Assembly: GCA_032622095.1 (NCBI GenBank)
Contig: CP136064.1
Span: forward strand, 254,884,484-254,948,483
DNA from: Siphonodentalium dalli
Lineage: Eukaryota; Mollusca; Scaphopoda; Gadilida; Siphonodentaliidae
DNA length: 64,000 bases
Reading direction: 5' to 3'
In this document: positions 1 to 12,007 of the stretch, piece by piece
Layout of the letters: the number at the start of each line of letters is the position of its first letter
Numbering within the stretch: the stretch's first letter is position 1
Program-made: the position numbers and the translations under genes
The notes under the pieces: generated by a model
Databases searched by the model: none
Seen by the model: only the letters and a program-made list of their open reading frames with translations
What the model was told of the DNA's origin: nothing

Positions 1-149
1 TAGTTTCTACGAGTAATGATGTATCATGTCCAAATAAAAATCAACCCTCTGTGTGGTATTTTATCCACCAATAAACCGTCAATATAATAACGGCATATAG
101 CTGCTTATACGACGGTTAACCACAATCAACAGTCAGTTCAGTGCGCACC

Positions 150-470
150 CACACATCGAGAGGTGAGCTAACTTTTAGAAGTCATGCAGATCGATCACAT
201 GACATACGCGTGTGGTGTAAGTTTGTACCTTCGTATAATGCGAGTAATGTCCCAGGAACTAAAACGCCTGCTAGAATCAACAAGAGATGAAAACATCCAA
301 GCATAGTCATCCTGTCCAGCAAATGAAACTTCTAAATCTCGAATTTGAGTATGGGCATTTACCTACTTCCTGGATACAAAATTGGTCTCTCAAGAATGTT
401 ACTCATTGGTCCACTTCTGTTTATTTAAGTGGCCCACCTCTGTGTATTAGACACGTCATATAGCACAATT
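150..470 (+). repeat. Dispersed repeat R4, copy 1
   Basis: The block beginning CGAGAGGTGAG and running through 'gtaagtttgtaccttc' and 'gaaaacatccaa' recurs in the same order and orientation at about 60085-60400. Similarity weakens after 350 but can still be followed to about 450. It could be a solo LTR or a fragment of a longer dispersed element; no terminal repeats or target duplication were found. Bases 1-149 show nothing recognisable. Confidence 0.6.
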
Positions 471-839
471 GACAAATATCATTCCCGACTGAACTTCCTG
501 GTCACTGTCGCGAACTCTTACAAGCGCTGGCGGTTGGGTGGCTCATAAGCTAGAGCGAGTGCATGGTGCTATATAATTGCCAGAATCGTTTGGACATAAA
601 ATAAATAACTAAAACAATACTATTACAAAGGACGGAAACAATGAAATGTTTTGATATGATTTCGGACTGACTCAATTCATGTTCAGGGACACGTCTGCAC
701 ACAATAAAAATAAAAAAAATATACCAGCCAAAAATTTGTCAATTACTTCCGTTTGTAAATAATCGGAGATTCGTCAATTGTATTGTGATATGAAAACAGT
801 GTTACGATGTGCCATTTTAGAGGCACATAATACAAAATA

Positions 840-1315
840 ACAGACGACGTGGGTCGGTGCTATCATGATAGCAATGAGGTTCAAATCGGACGAACATGAC
901 ATTTGGAACTTATTCCCTATTCCTTATTCCTTATTTTCACAGATGTCGCTTTCGGCCGATTTGACGGCATGGGTGGGTGGCCCGACCCAAATACCACCAA
1001 GAAACACCCGACCCCACCATCACCCCCGTGGGGTGAACATGTGGTATGGACCATATTCGATAACGGTAAGGATTTCGACCGATTTGACTCCATGGGTGGG
1101 TGTCCCGCCCCAAATTCCACATAGAAGCACCCCGATCCCCCACCCATCACTCCCGGGTACCACCCCAGAGGGGTTGTGAAAATGAGGTATGGACCATTTT
1201 CGAGAACGGTAAGGATTTCGACCGATTTGACGGCATGGTTTGGTTGCCCGCCCCAAATACAATACACAATAACAGAGGACATGGGTCGGTGATAGCAATG
1301 AGGTTCAAATCGGTT
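840..1315. repeat. Short tandem array with flanking direct repeats
   Basis: Three GC-richer units start with GATTTGAC at about 958, 1081 and 1224 (spacing 123 and 143 bp) and share 'ggtatggaccat' and 'acggtaaggatttcgacc'. A further direct repeat ('tagcaatgaggttcaaatcgg') brackets the array at about 868 and 1292. Overlapping ORFs on both strands are by-products of the repeated C- and G-rich blocks. The sequence 471-839 shows nothing recognisable. Confidence 0.75.
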
Positions 1316-2339
1316 GGTTGACTCATGGTTCCGGATATTTATTGATCCCAGTCTCCCAGAACATGAACAATACATAAGTGTTCAACATATTAGGTATTCT
1401 AATAAATGTGACAATACAACTAATGGGACTCTTTTACGCGGTAATGTTGACATAGAATGGTGACACGTTCCCTCCAAATTCTGGATAAAATCACTCACGA
1501 AATGAGTTCTAATTTATACCAGATCAGAGCTTTGCATACGAGATCAAACTGCAAGGGCCAAGAACAGAAGAAGTCCATAATGAGGGATGCATGCAAGATT
1601 GGGAATGTGTTAAACTAAACAAATTGCACATAGAAAGGCGCAGGCAATTGTTTCATTTCCTGATGTTTCCACTCACATTATATGACATTGTAGTGTGCCC
1701 GATATTGAAGGTTCCTGTGTAAAGTCTCACATTTGTGCTGACAGTCGAGTGACGTTCAATGTTACGTCTTCTTTGTAGATCCAATGTAGTTCCAAACATG
1801 TTTCCGTTATTTTGATGGCTCCAGGCGTAAACATGGGATATGCTGCACGACTCTCCGATCAATCAAAGATGCGGTTTCTTACTGAAAGCGGAACATTGTA
1901 TGAATTTCATCCTGGTCACCACGTTAGAGAATTTCCTGCTGTACATACACATGTATATAGATGCAACATGTGGGTATGATGCTGAACCTTTAATTCTTAG
2001 TACGAACATCGAACTACTCTACCTGAAGCTCAGAGATCGGGATCATATTATGAATTCTTCTATGTAGTTCCAACGTAGTTCCAAACATGTTCCTACACTG
2101 TACCTGCAAATAACGGTCCAAGAGAGATGATATAGATTAATAAAAGTGTTAAGGCCAAAAAGATGGTATGTTTCCGGTAACGGGGCGAAAAAATTAGGGT
2201 AGGTAGGGAAATTTTCTTTTTTTATGTTATTGTTACGGTCGGGGGCAATTGCCACGCGACAGCGTACCTCTTGTTATTGACGGTATTTAGTCATATCGCG
2301 GTATGGAAATTAATACCGTAGTCGGTATTGTGAAGGTGG
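1316..2339. other. No gene seen
   Basis: AT-rich sequence with only short chance ORFs on both strands. No repeat copy, domain or convincing splice-bounded exon was recognised here. Confidence 0.5.
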
Positions 2340-2740
2340 AGACCGTGAAGCTCTAGCTGACAACGGCCGTCTTGTGTTTACTCTTTGTTTGACTAAATCC
2401 TTTAGCACACCCTACATGAAGCATTTCTCATCTTATTGTCACCAAACTTCATATGGATCTTCGGGGTGACATCTTGATGTGAAATGGTTTGAAAATTTAT
2501 GGATACATGTATTTTTGGGGTCACCTCTAGATGGGAACTATTGAATTTGAACGATTTTCTATGAAACACATGGCTACTGGCGCTGGCAGGCATCTTGTAT
2601 TTTACTCTTTGCATCACTAAATTCTTTGGAACACCCTACAGGCTACAACCCTCAGTCCCTCATTCGATTGTCATCAAACTTAATATGGATCCTGGGGGTG
2701 ACCTCTAGATGGGAGATTACATTTTAGTTTTCATTGTTGG
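2340..2740 (+). repeat. Dispersed tandem repeat R3, copy 1
   Basis: Two units, starting at about 2371 and 2593, each contain the order 'catctt(g)', 'cactaaat', 'acaccctac', 'tcatcaaact', 'atatggatc' and 'gtgacctctagatggga'. The same word series recurs at 47460-47870 in the same orientation. This is a non-coding repeat family; the ORFs inside it are not conserved between units. Confidence 0.75.
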
Positions 2741-3158
2741 CATACAAACATCCCCGTGGTTGTGGGGTTGAACACAGAGGTACCACTATAATCGAAGTAA
2801 TTGACTTGAAAAACGGGGTGATGCCCCGGTAAAGACCATTGTATTGCTGGTAGTATACGGTATCCACAGCGGTATCAAGATGGTCACTGCGGTGGAGTTA
2901 CGGTACCGTTTGGTCTGGGATGTGACCAGAGGGTCTCCATTGTGGGTGTCCACTTCAGGGAATTTCAACACTGCACCCCTCCCCCTTGATTCCGACCGAA
3001 AACACAAGTTTTGCATAATTCCATTTGCACCTTGCACACCCCCCCCCCTTGCACCTCAATGCTCAGGCCTAATAGCCTATATATATTCATAAACCATGGT
3101 TATATATACCCGGTATCAGAACATTCAGATATATCTGAACCTGAAAATTCCATAAATA
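2741..3158. other. GC-richer island open on both strands
   Basis: The interval 2786-3092 is richer in G and C than its surroundings and stays open on both strands (83 residues minus, 82 residues plus). It ends in a poly-C run at about 3041-3049. Neither translation matches a family I know, and no paired splice sites are clear. It could be an exon on either strand or an old repeat. I assign no function. Confidence 0.25.
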
Positions 3159-3204
3159 CACAGAACGACACGAAGTGTAAATGGGTTTGTCGATACGGCA
3201 CGAG
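3159..3204 (+). repeat. Half-copy of the palindromic element at 8717-8861
   Basis: These 46 bases match the left arm of the inverted repeat at 8717-8861 (CACAGAACGACA through 'tttgtcgatacggcacgag') with few changes. They are followed by unrelated sequence, so this is a solo arm with the second arm missing. Confidence 0.65.
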
Positions 3205-5574
3205 GGGATGGGTTCACATCAGAAGATTGTTTGCAGGGAAATCACTCTAGACCTTTTGATTGGAATGAGTTGTGCAATTATACAGCTTTGATTGGAATGA
3301 GTTGTGCAGGTATAGAATTATGACGACCCACTAATAGACTGTGGTATCATAACCATTAGCGAAGACCAAAAAAAGAATCAAAGCAGTGAAAGCACATTTA
3401 ATTCTCAAAACAAAAATCGTTGACATTGAAATACAAAATGGGAAGATTATCATGTGGGTAGCATGTGTGTGACTTTATGATTCAACAACAGTAGAATGAG
3501 AACTGTTTAGTAGTACTAGTAAAGGAGTATATTGGTAATTACTAGGCTTCATCTTGGACGTAAGGAATTATTCTGACTTCGTCTTTTCAACAGCTCGAGC
3601 GAAAGTTTAAAGTTGGTTAAAAATTATCTGATTCTGATTACCAGATTGCAGCTGAATACCGTGATCATGTTTTACACATAGTGAATTAAACAAGTCCAGT
3701 ATAGGTACATTCAGCTTAGATTCACTTGAATGTGAATAGCACTAGTTTTGTAAAAGTAACATAACTCTTGTCTTGATTTTGACCAAAGTAAAGATATACT
3801 AGTAGTGTGAAATTATTCACATTAATATTATGTGTTATTAATATATGTGTTACTGTTAGCTCAAATTTCAATTCTAATTGCAATTGTAGATACTCAGTTC
3901 ACTGTCATACCCCGAAATGCGGTCAGAATAATAGTACCACTTTAAATTTAGTGAAGTGATTCTTCTGACTTAAAAGTCAATTAACAACATTGTCTTTTCG
4001 CAACTAAAATTGTCATAAATAAGTTTGGATTATTCAGGATATCATGCTGTATCGGGTAAGGGTTTGTTCAAATTTTATATTTAGGCATCTAATATCTAGT
4101 GTGTGTAAGTTCTACGATCGCGTTAAGTGTTTTGGCATCTATATGGGACACGGGGCTAGGGGCAGCAACACCCCACCCCCTTTGAACGATTTGCAAGCAT
4201 AAAATTTTGGCATTTTTTTTTAGAATTGGTGGAACTTTCAGGCAAATCGCATGGTGCTTCAGGTGAATATTTCTACATCTATACCTATACTTCACATTAT
4301 TTGTAATGTATTATGCACCATATATTCAATAATAATAACGGGCCCAACTTCTTCGGTCACCAAATTTATTTATTACAGAATGGCTATTTTATCTCAGACA
4401 TGGAATAGCTTGCTATTATATTATCTTATACCAGGCCACACAGGGCTTATATTTCGGTAAGAATCCAAATCTAGATTCTCGTAAATATTCTCGCAAATCA
4501 CCCTGTATTATCGTGAAAAAGTATGTATGGATTCTCGCAAAATCAGATAAAATATATGCCCTGCCACCATTCGTCACTGTGTGTCGAAATTTCAATAATT
4601 TTTCAAAAATTATCTTCAGCAAAATAGCGTTACCTATCATATCGTAGCCGAAGTGTGCATGTAATGTTCAGTACATGGAATGAATCAGGAGTAGAACCTG
4701 GTTGAAATACTGTGTGGCGAGTCACACTCGTCTTCGAGCTATTGAGGCCATGTACATGTACATGTATGCATGGTGCTATGAACGGTTTGTATTGTGAATG
4801 GGTAAAATTATCTGCTCGTAAACCCTCATAGTAGACAATTTTATACCAGGTTATATTCAGTTTTCAGAAATATGGTCAAAGGTGGTAGTAAATTCGGTTT
4901 AAATAACCATCAGTGGCAGTGCTCTTGTTTTGTCCATAAGTCTCTCTGGATCATACATGTTTTACTTTTTAAAACATTTCATAGTTAATAAATGGCTGAT
5001 ATATAGGGCCTGACTCATATTGTTATATACCGGTATATGTCCATGAACTATAAAACATCTACATGTATACAGTACCATTTATACCAGATTTAAATCGGCA
5101 CATTAATTAATGCACCGTGAGAATTATATACTTCAAAGTATCAATCTGTGTGGGGTACAATTATTATTCACCTAGGCCTATAATCTAATTGTATATTCTA
5201 ATTGAATATCTAAATATCAAGGATATCATCATATTAATAAATGACAAACAGTCACTATGCCAGACTTGGATATTTATTTTTAGGTGTTGTGAGAGTAACA
5301 TATCATGAGTTGATATAATGCAAATATTTCACTGATTGGCTTGATGCCCTGAAGAACAGCGTAATGATAGATATTTTCTACCCATTGATAGTCACACTAA
5401 TGTTTGAGACAGTTGTTTGCTCTTTTTCCATTCACACAACGATCTTGACTTTAGTCACATCAAGACAAGTTTATGTATTTCAGTTATACATATCTTGAGG
5501 CTCCTTTTTGAAGGGTTTCGTGGAGGATTTTTTTCACATCAACTGTCCCATATGCAACATGCCATATACTAGTA
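3205..5574. other. No gene seen (about 2.4 kb)
   Basis: AT-rich non-coding sequence with scattered short ORFs and no domain. One weak feature is an imperfect inverted pair, 'cagggcttatat' at about 4441 and 'atatatgccctg' at about 4551. ACATGTA-type words are frequent around 4751-4770. Confidence 0.5.
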
Positions 5575-6551
5575 CGGTAATGCTCTAAGTAATCGACTTC
5601 TTAACCACAGCAGAATTATGGGTAACTTTTCAGGATTTAGTCGGAAATATGGCTTGTTGCCATTCATCGGAAAGCTCTCCCCGAGAGCTTTCCAATGAAT
5701 GGCAACGAGCCATATTTCCCACTAAATCCTGAAAAGTTACCCATAATTCTGCTGTGGTTAAGAAGTCGATTACCTTACTCGTATTTAAATTCGCGCAGTA
5801 CTATGTTTCGCGCACCCTTCGGTGCGCGAATTTAAAACTGAGCGAAAAATAGTACGACTCCTGAGTTTATATACAAAATAACAGGGAAAATACAAGCACT
5901 GTTTTGATGATTCACATACAATACGGGAGGTTATAGACTGAATAGACAATTAGGCCTGCTTGTATGACTATATTTACGTACGGGCAAACAACATAAAAAA
6001 CATTACTAATATGTTAAGCGATATATCATCGTCGATGTTGAAATACATGTACTTGTAATTTTAAAAAACATACGTTCCAGACTGAAGATGCGCGAAAGCA
6101 TGTCCTCTGGACAACCTTGGAGTGACCAAACATCCTGGATTGTAGTTATGTGAACACAATTGTTGATTTTGTTCTGAAGACATACAGCTGCGTCTATACG
6201 CGGTTATGGTTTTACTTCTTTCGAGTTCATGTCAATGATGTCTATACATATTTCAATGTCAGAATAATTATTTAGAGCACATGCTCACACACCCATCTTT
6301 TCAACAAATTGATGACGCAGATATGTCTTACATTATATAAATCCATTTTGATGGTGTCGAATACAAACATATATCACCGGAATGATTAAGAACTGAAACT
6401 GTCATGAGATCCAAGACATTTACGAAAATATTTTTGTCAGTTTTGATTTCGCGCAGCTAGGTGCGCGAATTCAAAGTGTGCGAATTCAAAACTGAGCGAA
6501 AAATATTACTGCGCGAATTTAAATATGAGTAAGGTACTTAGAGCATTACTG
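5575..6551. mobile_element. TIR element (MITE-like) with TA target duplication, interrupted by a second MITE
   Basis: The left end 'cggtaatgctctaagta' and the right end 'tacttagagcattactg' are inverted copies, each bordered by TA (5573-5574 and 6552-6553). If 5592-5770 is removed, the left terminal repeat continues as 'ccttactc-tatttaaattcgcgcag', matching the reverse complement of 6490-6540. The TIRs are therefore long, about 60 bp or more. Without the insertion the element is about 0.8 kb. No transposase is encoded, so it is non-autonomous; TA duplication suggests the Tc1/mariner group. Confidence 0.8.
5592..5770. mobile_element. 179-bp palindromic MITE nested in a TIR, TA target duplication
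   Basis: The two arms are almost perfect reverse complements, running from ATCGACTTCTTAACCAC to the mirrored GTGGTTAAGAAGTCGAT around a centre near 5680. TA sits on both sides (5590-5591, 5771-5772). The insertion splits the left TIR of the outer element, so this one arrived later. A second copy of exactly the same length lies at 59834-60012, also bordered by TA. Confidence 0.88.
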
Positions 6552-6870
6552 TAGCTTAATGTCATCTCTACTAAGGCCCATATGAGGTCCGAGTAATATA
6601 AATGTAGTATTTTTGCAGTTATAAATTGTTATAATGTCTTAAACTGTTACAAATGTCATATAAGGGCACAAAAGGTCTGTAGTAAAAGGTTTGCATCAGG
6701 GTGTAAAAAAACTCGTTTTTGCCTCTTGGGCCACCCACCCACCCCGGCATACTTTCCTGCATATTTTTCACTACGATCCCCCCCCCCCCCACCCCATCGG
6801 CCCCTGTATCTCCTCGTGTTGATAATTTCCTAATCACTCCATTGGACTGTAATACTTTTAATTACTTTTT
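6552..6870. other. No gene seen; poly-C tract
   Basis: Simple AT-rich sequence with a run of about 12 C residues at 6779-6790. The small ORFs on both strands span the low-complexity tract and are not credible genes. Confidence 0.5.
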
Positions 6871-8180
6871 AGTCGAGGTTTTCAAAAACTCGACTTATGG
6901 TTTGACGAGGGACGGTTGGCGGGCGGACGGGCGGACCTAATGATTGCCTTATAACTTTGACATTTGTGAACGGATTCAAAAAAAAAATTGGTATGTCAGT
7001 TGCTCCCCAATGACTATTTACTGCCTGTACAAAATGGGTCACGTCCGAACTTTTTGACAAGAGTTATCCGTCTTAGATGGTTTTTCTTCTTCTTCCGCAT
7101 AAGGCAAATCTCATTTTAGAGTCTTTCAAGCCTGGCGCATGCATGATAAAAACAATTGAAATGTGTATATACAGTTAAAAACAGCTCCGGAGTTACTTAT
7201 TCTTTTTCTTGTCAGTGGTGAATGCTGGGTGGCTGGCCGGCAGCTTGTCCAACTCCACTCTGAAGCTCTTTGTGTCGAATTCTGGTGTGCAGGTTCCCTC
7301 TGAGAGTTTGTTCCACTGTCAGGTGGTGCGTGGTAAAAATGACTGGTGGTATATGTCGATCCCGTCGATAGTTAAGTTTTTCACCGTTAGCGCGATAACT
7401 CACGCAAATATTAACCAATTTCAACAATATTTCTTATATGAGACTCTTGCAACAATATCTCGGACGAGTTCGAAAACCAGGTTTGTCCGAATTTTTTTTT
7501 CCGGAGTTATGGGTCTTAGTTTGTCTATTTTTAGCAATGGTATCACCCTTAGCGCGACAACTCGATGAAATATTAAAAGGTATATGTGTCTCCTGCAACA
7601 ATATCTCGGACGAGTTCGAAAACCAGGTTTGTCCGAAATTTTTTCGGGGTGTTATGGATCTTAGTTTGTATATTTTTAGCAATTTTATCACCATTAGCGC
7701 GATAACTCGATGAAGTATTAACTGATTTCAACAATATTTGGCATATGAGTCTCCTGCAACAATATATCGGAGGAGTTCGAAAACCAGGTTTGTCCAATTT
7801 TTTTTCGCAGAGTTATGGGTCTTAGTTTGTCTATTTTTAGCAATGTTATCACCGTTAGCGCGATAACTCAATGAAATATTAACCGATTTAAACAATATTT
7901 GGTATATGAGTCTATTGCAACAATATCTCGGAAGAGTTCGAAAACCTGGTTTGTCCGAATTTTTTTCCCGGAGTTATGGGTCTTAGTTTGTCTATTTTAA
8001 TCACAATTTTATCACTGTTAGCGCGATAACTCAATGAAATATTAACGGATTCAATTGATATTTGGTATATAGGTCTATTGCAATAATATACAACCGTCCA
8101 ACTTTTTTTCCCGGAGTTGTGCACCTTATTGGCAGAAGTTTGGTTCGACTGCCAAAAAACTCGACAAAACCATCTTAGAT
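6871..8180. repeat. Composite repeat with about 160-bp tandem array
   Basis: The block opens with 'agtcgaggttttcaaaaact' and closes with 'ttcgactgccaaaaaactcg', approximately inverted ends. 'Gtcttagatggttttt' (about 7070) is inverted at about 8165. Between 7330 and 8130 lie about five tandem units sharing 'gcgcgataactc', 'aacaatatttggtatatgag', 'caacaatatctcgga' and 'aaaccaggtttgtccga'. Unit starts are near 7450, 7596, 7757, 7918 and 8081. The ORFs of up to 119 residues here simply follow the repeat, and the frame is not conserved. Confidence 0.75.
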
Positions 8181-8716
8181 ACGTACCCCTTGTTCTTATT
8201 TAATTAATATTTGTTTTCGCTCCTTCAAATGTAGTCAAGTTTGAATAGAATGTTCTGTATTGTGTTAGTTGATTATCATACCGGTATACATGTATATTGC
8301 ATTATTATTTCATGTGATTATCTTTGTTTCTTGTATTCGTTTCCGTAACTCTTTATGTAATGAGGAAAGAAATATATTTATATATATAAACCTCAGTGGA
8401 AAGCCACCTTTGTGGGTGCACCTGTTTCTTATACGGTATACTGAACATTTGTGCAATTTGCTGCAAGAGTTCTGGTTTAATTTGGATGAGTGAATGAGAA
8501 TTACCACATTAACAACATTTAGTCCGCTATCTTCCATTCTTCTACCCATATAGTGGGGTCGTTCTATATGCCTTGCATATTATCATATTATACCACACAC
8601 ATATACCAGAACGGGGACTAATCTAACAAAATGCTATATCATCACACGAAACCACTGTTTCAGGTCAGCATTAACGATACCGCTCGGAGACGTGTACCAG
8701 TCTATAAGAATATATA
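8181..8716. other. No gene seen
   Basis: AT-rich sequence. The overlapping ORFs at 8269-8549 on both strands have no recognisable domain. Confidence 0.45.
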
Positions 8717-8861
8717 CACAGAACGACATGATGTGTAAATGAGTTTGTCGATACGGCACGAGTGCTGTCGCGGAAGGATAGCTTGCGCCTCGAGTCCTAT
8801 CCTTCCGCGACAGCACGAGTGCCGTATCGACAAACTCATTTACACACCGTGTCGTTCTGTG
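8717..8861. mobile_element. Palindromic MITE, 145 bp
   Basis: Two arms of about 62 bp are reverse complements: CACAGAACGACA-GTGTAAATGAGTTTGTCGATACGG followed by 'gtgctgtcgcggaaggata', then mirrored around a short centre near 8789. A solo left arm occurs at 3159-3204, so this is a mobile or at least dispersed unit. No clear target duplication was found; the flanks are 'tata' and 'ctta'. Confidence 0.75.
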
Positions 8862-9907
8862 CTTATTACACGCTTCGCGTCCTAGAATCCGTGCATTAAA
8901 AATACAGGATTAGAAGGTTTATTTAGGCTCATACAGGGCGTGTTTGTCATGTGTGATGATTCTTTTATTTTAATAGTTCCTGTTTCATGGTTGAAGCAAA
9001 CGTCATGTACGTCATTTTACGTCAACGAGATGCGTATGGAACGTACGTTCCATACGGATTTGTAAATATGGAAAAGCAATAACGCTGTACGTCTAGGAAC
9101 AAGCGTGTAATAAATATTTTTACACGCGAAGATCTCGAAATATGTCAATGCATCAGCACAATTGGAACTCATTCGCATGTAACGTAATACAGCTTCGTCA
9201 TGAGTTTGTATCAATATTTGTCAGGCGAATAATGTGTGGAAATCATGCGATATTTACCAACCATTCATAAAATCTTACTTCCTCGTCGGTAATAAGTAAT
9301 ATCTACAAAATGAGTACACAATATGATAATAAGAGAAATATATCAGCGGCATGTGTACCACTCAAAACATTCTCCCGGGAAGTTATTTCGTTACTCATTA
9401 TATCAACTCTCCAGGCAACAGGAAACACCGATTTAGCACGCAGAATGTGTTCATCTATAATCAAACGAATATTTTTAAAGTACACACAGATAACAATTAA
9501 ATCACTGAACGCAAGCACAGATATATAAAATGCAATATCATCATTATATAAAAAACAGTCACGTGAAGCACAGCGCACTATATTAACATTTAATGGGGTA
9601 TGTCTAATGGAAAACATTCACGAATATTATCAAAAGTTACTTTCAAACTTTATTGTATTATACCATATATATATATCGATCTATTCACACTAATTTAAAG
9701 CACGTAGAGAGTTTGAATTCACTGTGATAATTCGTTATCGCGTGATAGTAGACGCTGCTAAAAAGAATGCCCGTGTTTTGTATTGGTTATAAGCAACTAA
9801 ATAATTGAAATTATGCCCCTTGACATTTGTGTAGGGAAACACGAGTCAGCATAAAAATACCGACAGCTGAATGGTGTATAATATAATCATACGCAAGCGT
9901 AATTAAC
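8862..9907. other. No gene seen (about 1 kb)
   Basis: AT-rich sequence with short ORFs, including overlapping ones of 104 (minus) and 72 (plus) residues at 9303-9617. I recognise none of them, and no flanking splice pair is convincing. Confidence 0.45.
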
Positions 9908-10162
9908 GAACCAACTTGAAAGCTAAAACAATCATATTGGGGTTTCAAACAATTATTGTCAAAATCACTTTATAGATTCCCAACAAATAAGATTCACATG
10001 CATAAGACTTAATTTTGGTGGGGTAAATAAAAATAGTTATATATGTCGAACCAAAGCTAAAACAATCACATTGGGGTTTCTGCGCGTAGTGTTTAAAACA
10101 ATTATTGTCAAAATCACTTTATAGATTCCCACCAAATAAGATTCACATGCATAAGGCTTATG
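9908..10162. repeat. Direct duplication of about 110 bp
   Basis: Copy 1 (9908-10015) and copy 2 (10048-10162) share 'agctaaaacaatca-attgg', 'caattattgtcaaaatcact' and 'agattcacatgcataag'. Copy 2 has an insertion of about 15 bp ('tgcgcgtagtgttta') after 'gggtttc'. They differ by few substitutions, so the duplication looks fairly recent. Confidence 0.8.
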
Positions 10163-10602
10163 ATTTGATCCAGTGCCGAAGTGGACCCGTTAGAAATTCA
10201 TTATGGACATACTTCCCCTTATAAATAAAAACAAATAAATGATTGTATGACGTTTATATAAATAGGAGAATGTTGCACGTCGACTGATTTGGGTTGGCCC
10301 ACCGATCTACTGAGCGACATTCGCGCTCCCGAAATTCAAAACAACAGCGTCGTATTAGATAATAATTGGTGACGTCACAAAAAACAGATATAGTCTATAT
10401 ACGACCAAGCGTCCGGCTTTGGTTCGTTATCAACGTCTTTTGCATTACCAGATATATTTGTATATCTTCAAGACATTAGCCTATTGAACGACATTTGAAA
10501 ATGTTTACCAATTTTAATCAAACCCAGAGGCTTTCTTCATTAGTAAACTTAAAGCTAACATTACTTGATGACAAAACGAATTCAACAGTGTCTGCTGACA
10601 CG
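10163..10602. other. No gene seen; possible TATA-like site
   Basis: Non-coding. 'TTTATATAAATAGG' at about 10251-10264 resembles a core-promoter TATA box, but no downstream coding exon supports it. Confidence 0.3.
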
Positions 10603-10697
10603 TCAAATTAGCATGTTGCCAAACACATGTATTCGGATTATAGTCTACATCAAATTAACATGTTGACAAACACAAGTATTAGGATTATATTCTGATA
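10603..10697. repeat. 47-bp tandem duplication
   Basis: 'Tcaaattagcatgttgcc' begins at 10603 and recurs, slightly changed, at 10650. The two copies continue through 'aaacaca-gtatt-ggattat'. Confidence 0.75.
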
Positions 10698-10878
10698 AAT
10701 CATTATTACAATAACAAATGTATCATTTTTACCTATATAGTTTATTGTGTAAACAATCTGGGTACTAAGAAAAAAATATATAAAGGCCAAATGTAGTGAA
10801 ATTAGTCGCACTTTTCAAAACACAAAGCTCAATGCTCAACTTCATACTAATCATGTTAAATATAGTAATTAAATCATG

Positions 10879-10999
10879 TGCCGAAACGTCTTCGATGACT
10901 TGCCGAAACGTCCAAATGCTTGGTCCGAAATAACAATTGCCGAAAACCCGAAACATCTTGAAAACTAGGTACCGAAACGTCCATGTGCCGAAACGTCAT
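10879..10999. repeat. Cluster of GCCGAAACGTC repeats
   Basis: The word GCCGAAACGTC or a one- to two-base variant occurs about five times in 120 bp, at about 10880, 10903, 10920, 10971 and 10987. The minus-strand ORF 10874-11257 crosses it and simply translates the repeat into an imperfect Asp-Val-Ser-rich tail. I regard it as a degenerate minisatellite. Confidence 0.65.
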
Positions 11000-12007
11000 G
11001 CACCCACAGCGAAAGACAGTGGTTTGGCCACATACCAAGAGATATATGTTCCAAAGTATTAACTTGTTGAATACAGTTACCGCGCTTGCATCACAAACTC
11101 GCCTGCTAGTAACATCCATGTTAAATTGAGCCTGGTGCAAGTGTGCGTAATGTATGGTAACAGGAATATGCTTCAGGAGTTTTTTGAATAACACAAGGAC
11201 CCGTCTGATGGATAAGGAAAGGGTCTGTAACATTGTTCTTGGCTTAAAGCTAAACACTTCGCTTAGTTTGGTACTTGATCAACAATGACAGACTATTAAC
11301 AGTATTAAATTATGTCGACGTATTTGACCGGCAAGTTTTTTAAACGGACGAGGCTCATTCGAGCTTCAAAATTGTGTATTCGTCATTTGGAAGGAGGTAG
11401 CAAATTCAGTTGACAAATACAGGAAATACTGTTATACTGACTCCATATGTTCTGAAAAATATTGTCCACGATCACAGCCATTTCCCACCTGTTTTCAGAT
11501 GTTCGTACAGAAACAAACGTTCTTTATTTCTTTATTGTTATTCTTTAACCTATCAGGAATAGACTAACGCGAACGCTCTGTTCTGGTCCATGCCGTGCAC
11601 ATGGTTGTTGTTTGGTTTAAACATATTTAATTTAGCCAAAGTATTGTACAAAACTCACCGTATATGATAATGGAATGCAAAGATTTGACAGAAATCATAA
11701 TGCTTATCTTAAGCCATCTCCTATATATACACATATAGAATAATATTGGATGATATCCGTTTCATACAGACAAAAATAGAATCTACAATTCGGTGTAAAT
11801 GAATGTAAATAACTCGATCAAATAACTATTGTTATTATTAATTATAGTGTGTCTAATGGCCCCACACCTCCGATTCAAAGCAGCTTTTGGCAGGGCACTT
11901 TGGGATATTACACATATAATGTGTTTGCTGATTATAATTGTTGATCTCAAGTTTAGTTATTTATCTGTTTTTACCCTAGATCGTATACCTCAGGTCTGTG
12001 TATAATA
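11000..12007. other. No gene seen (about 1 kb)
   Basis: Apart from the end of the minisatellite, nothing recognisable on either strand. Confidence 0.45.

Noticed and set aside
866-1312. tRNA-like B-box words (GAGGTTCAAATCGG) at both ends of the tandem array
   Set aside because: No matching A-box, acceptor stem or anticodon arm; the word is part of a direct repeat.
7209-7568. 119-residue plus-strand ORF
   Set aside because: Runs into the 160-bp tandem array; frame not conserved between units and no domain.
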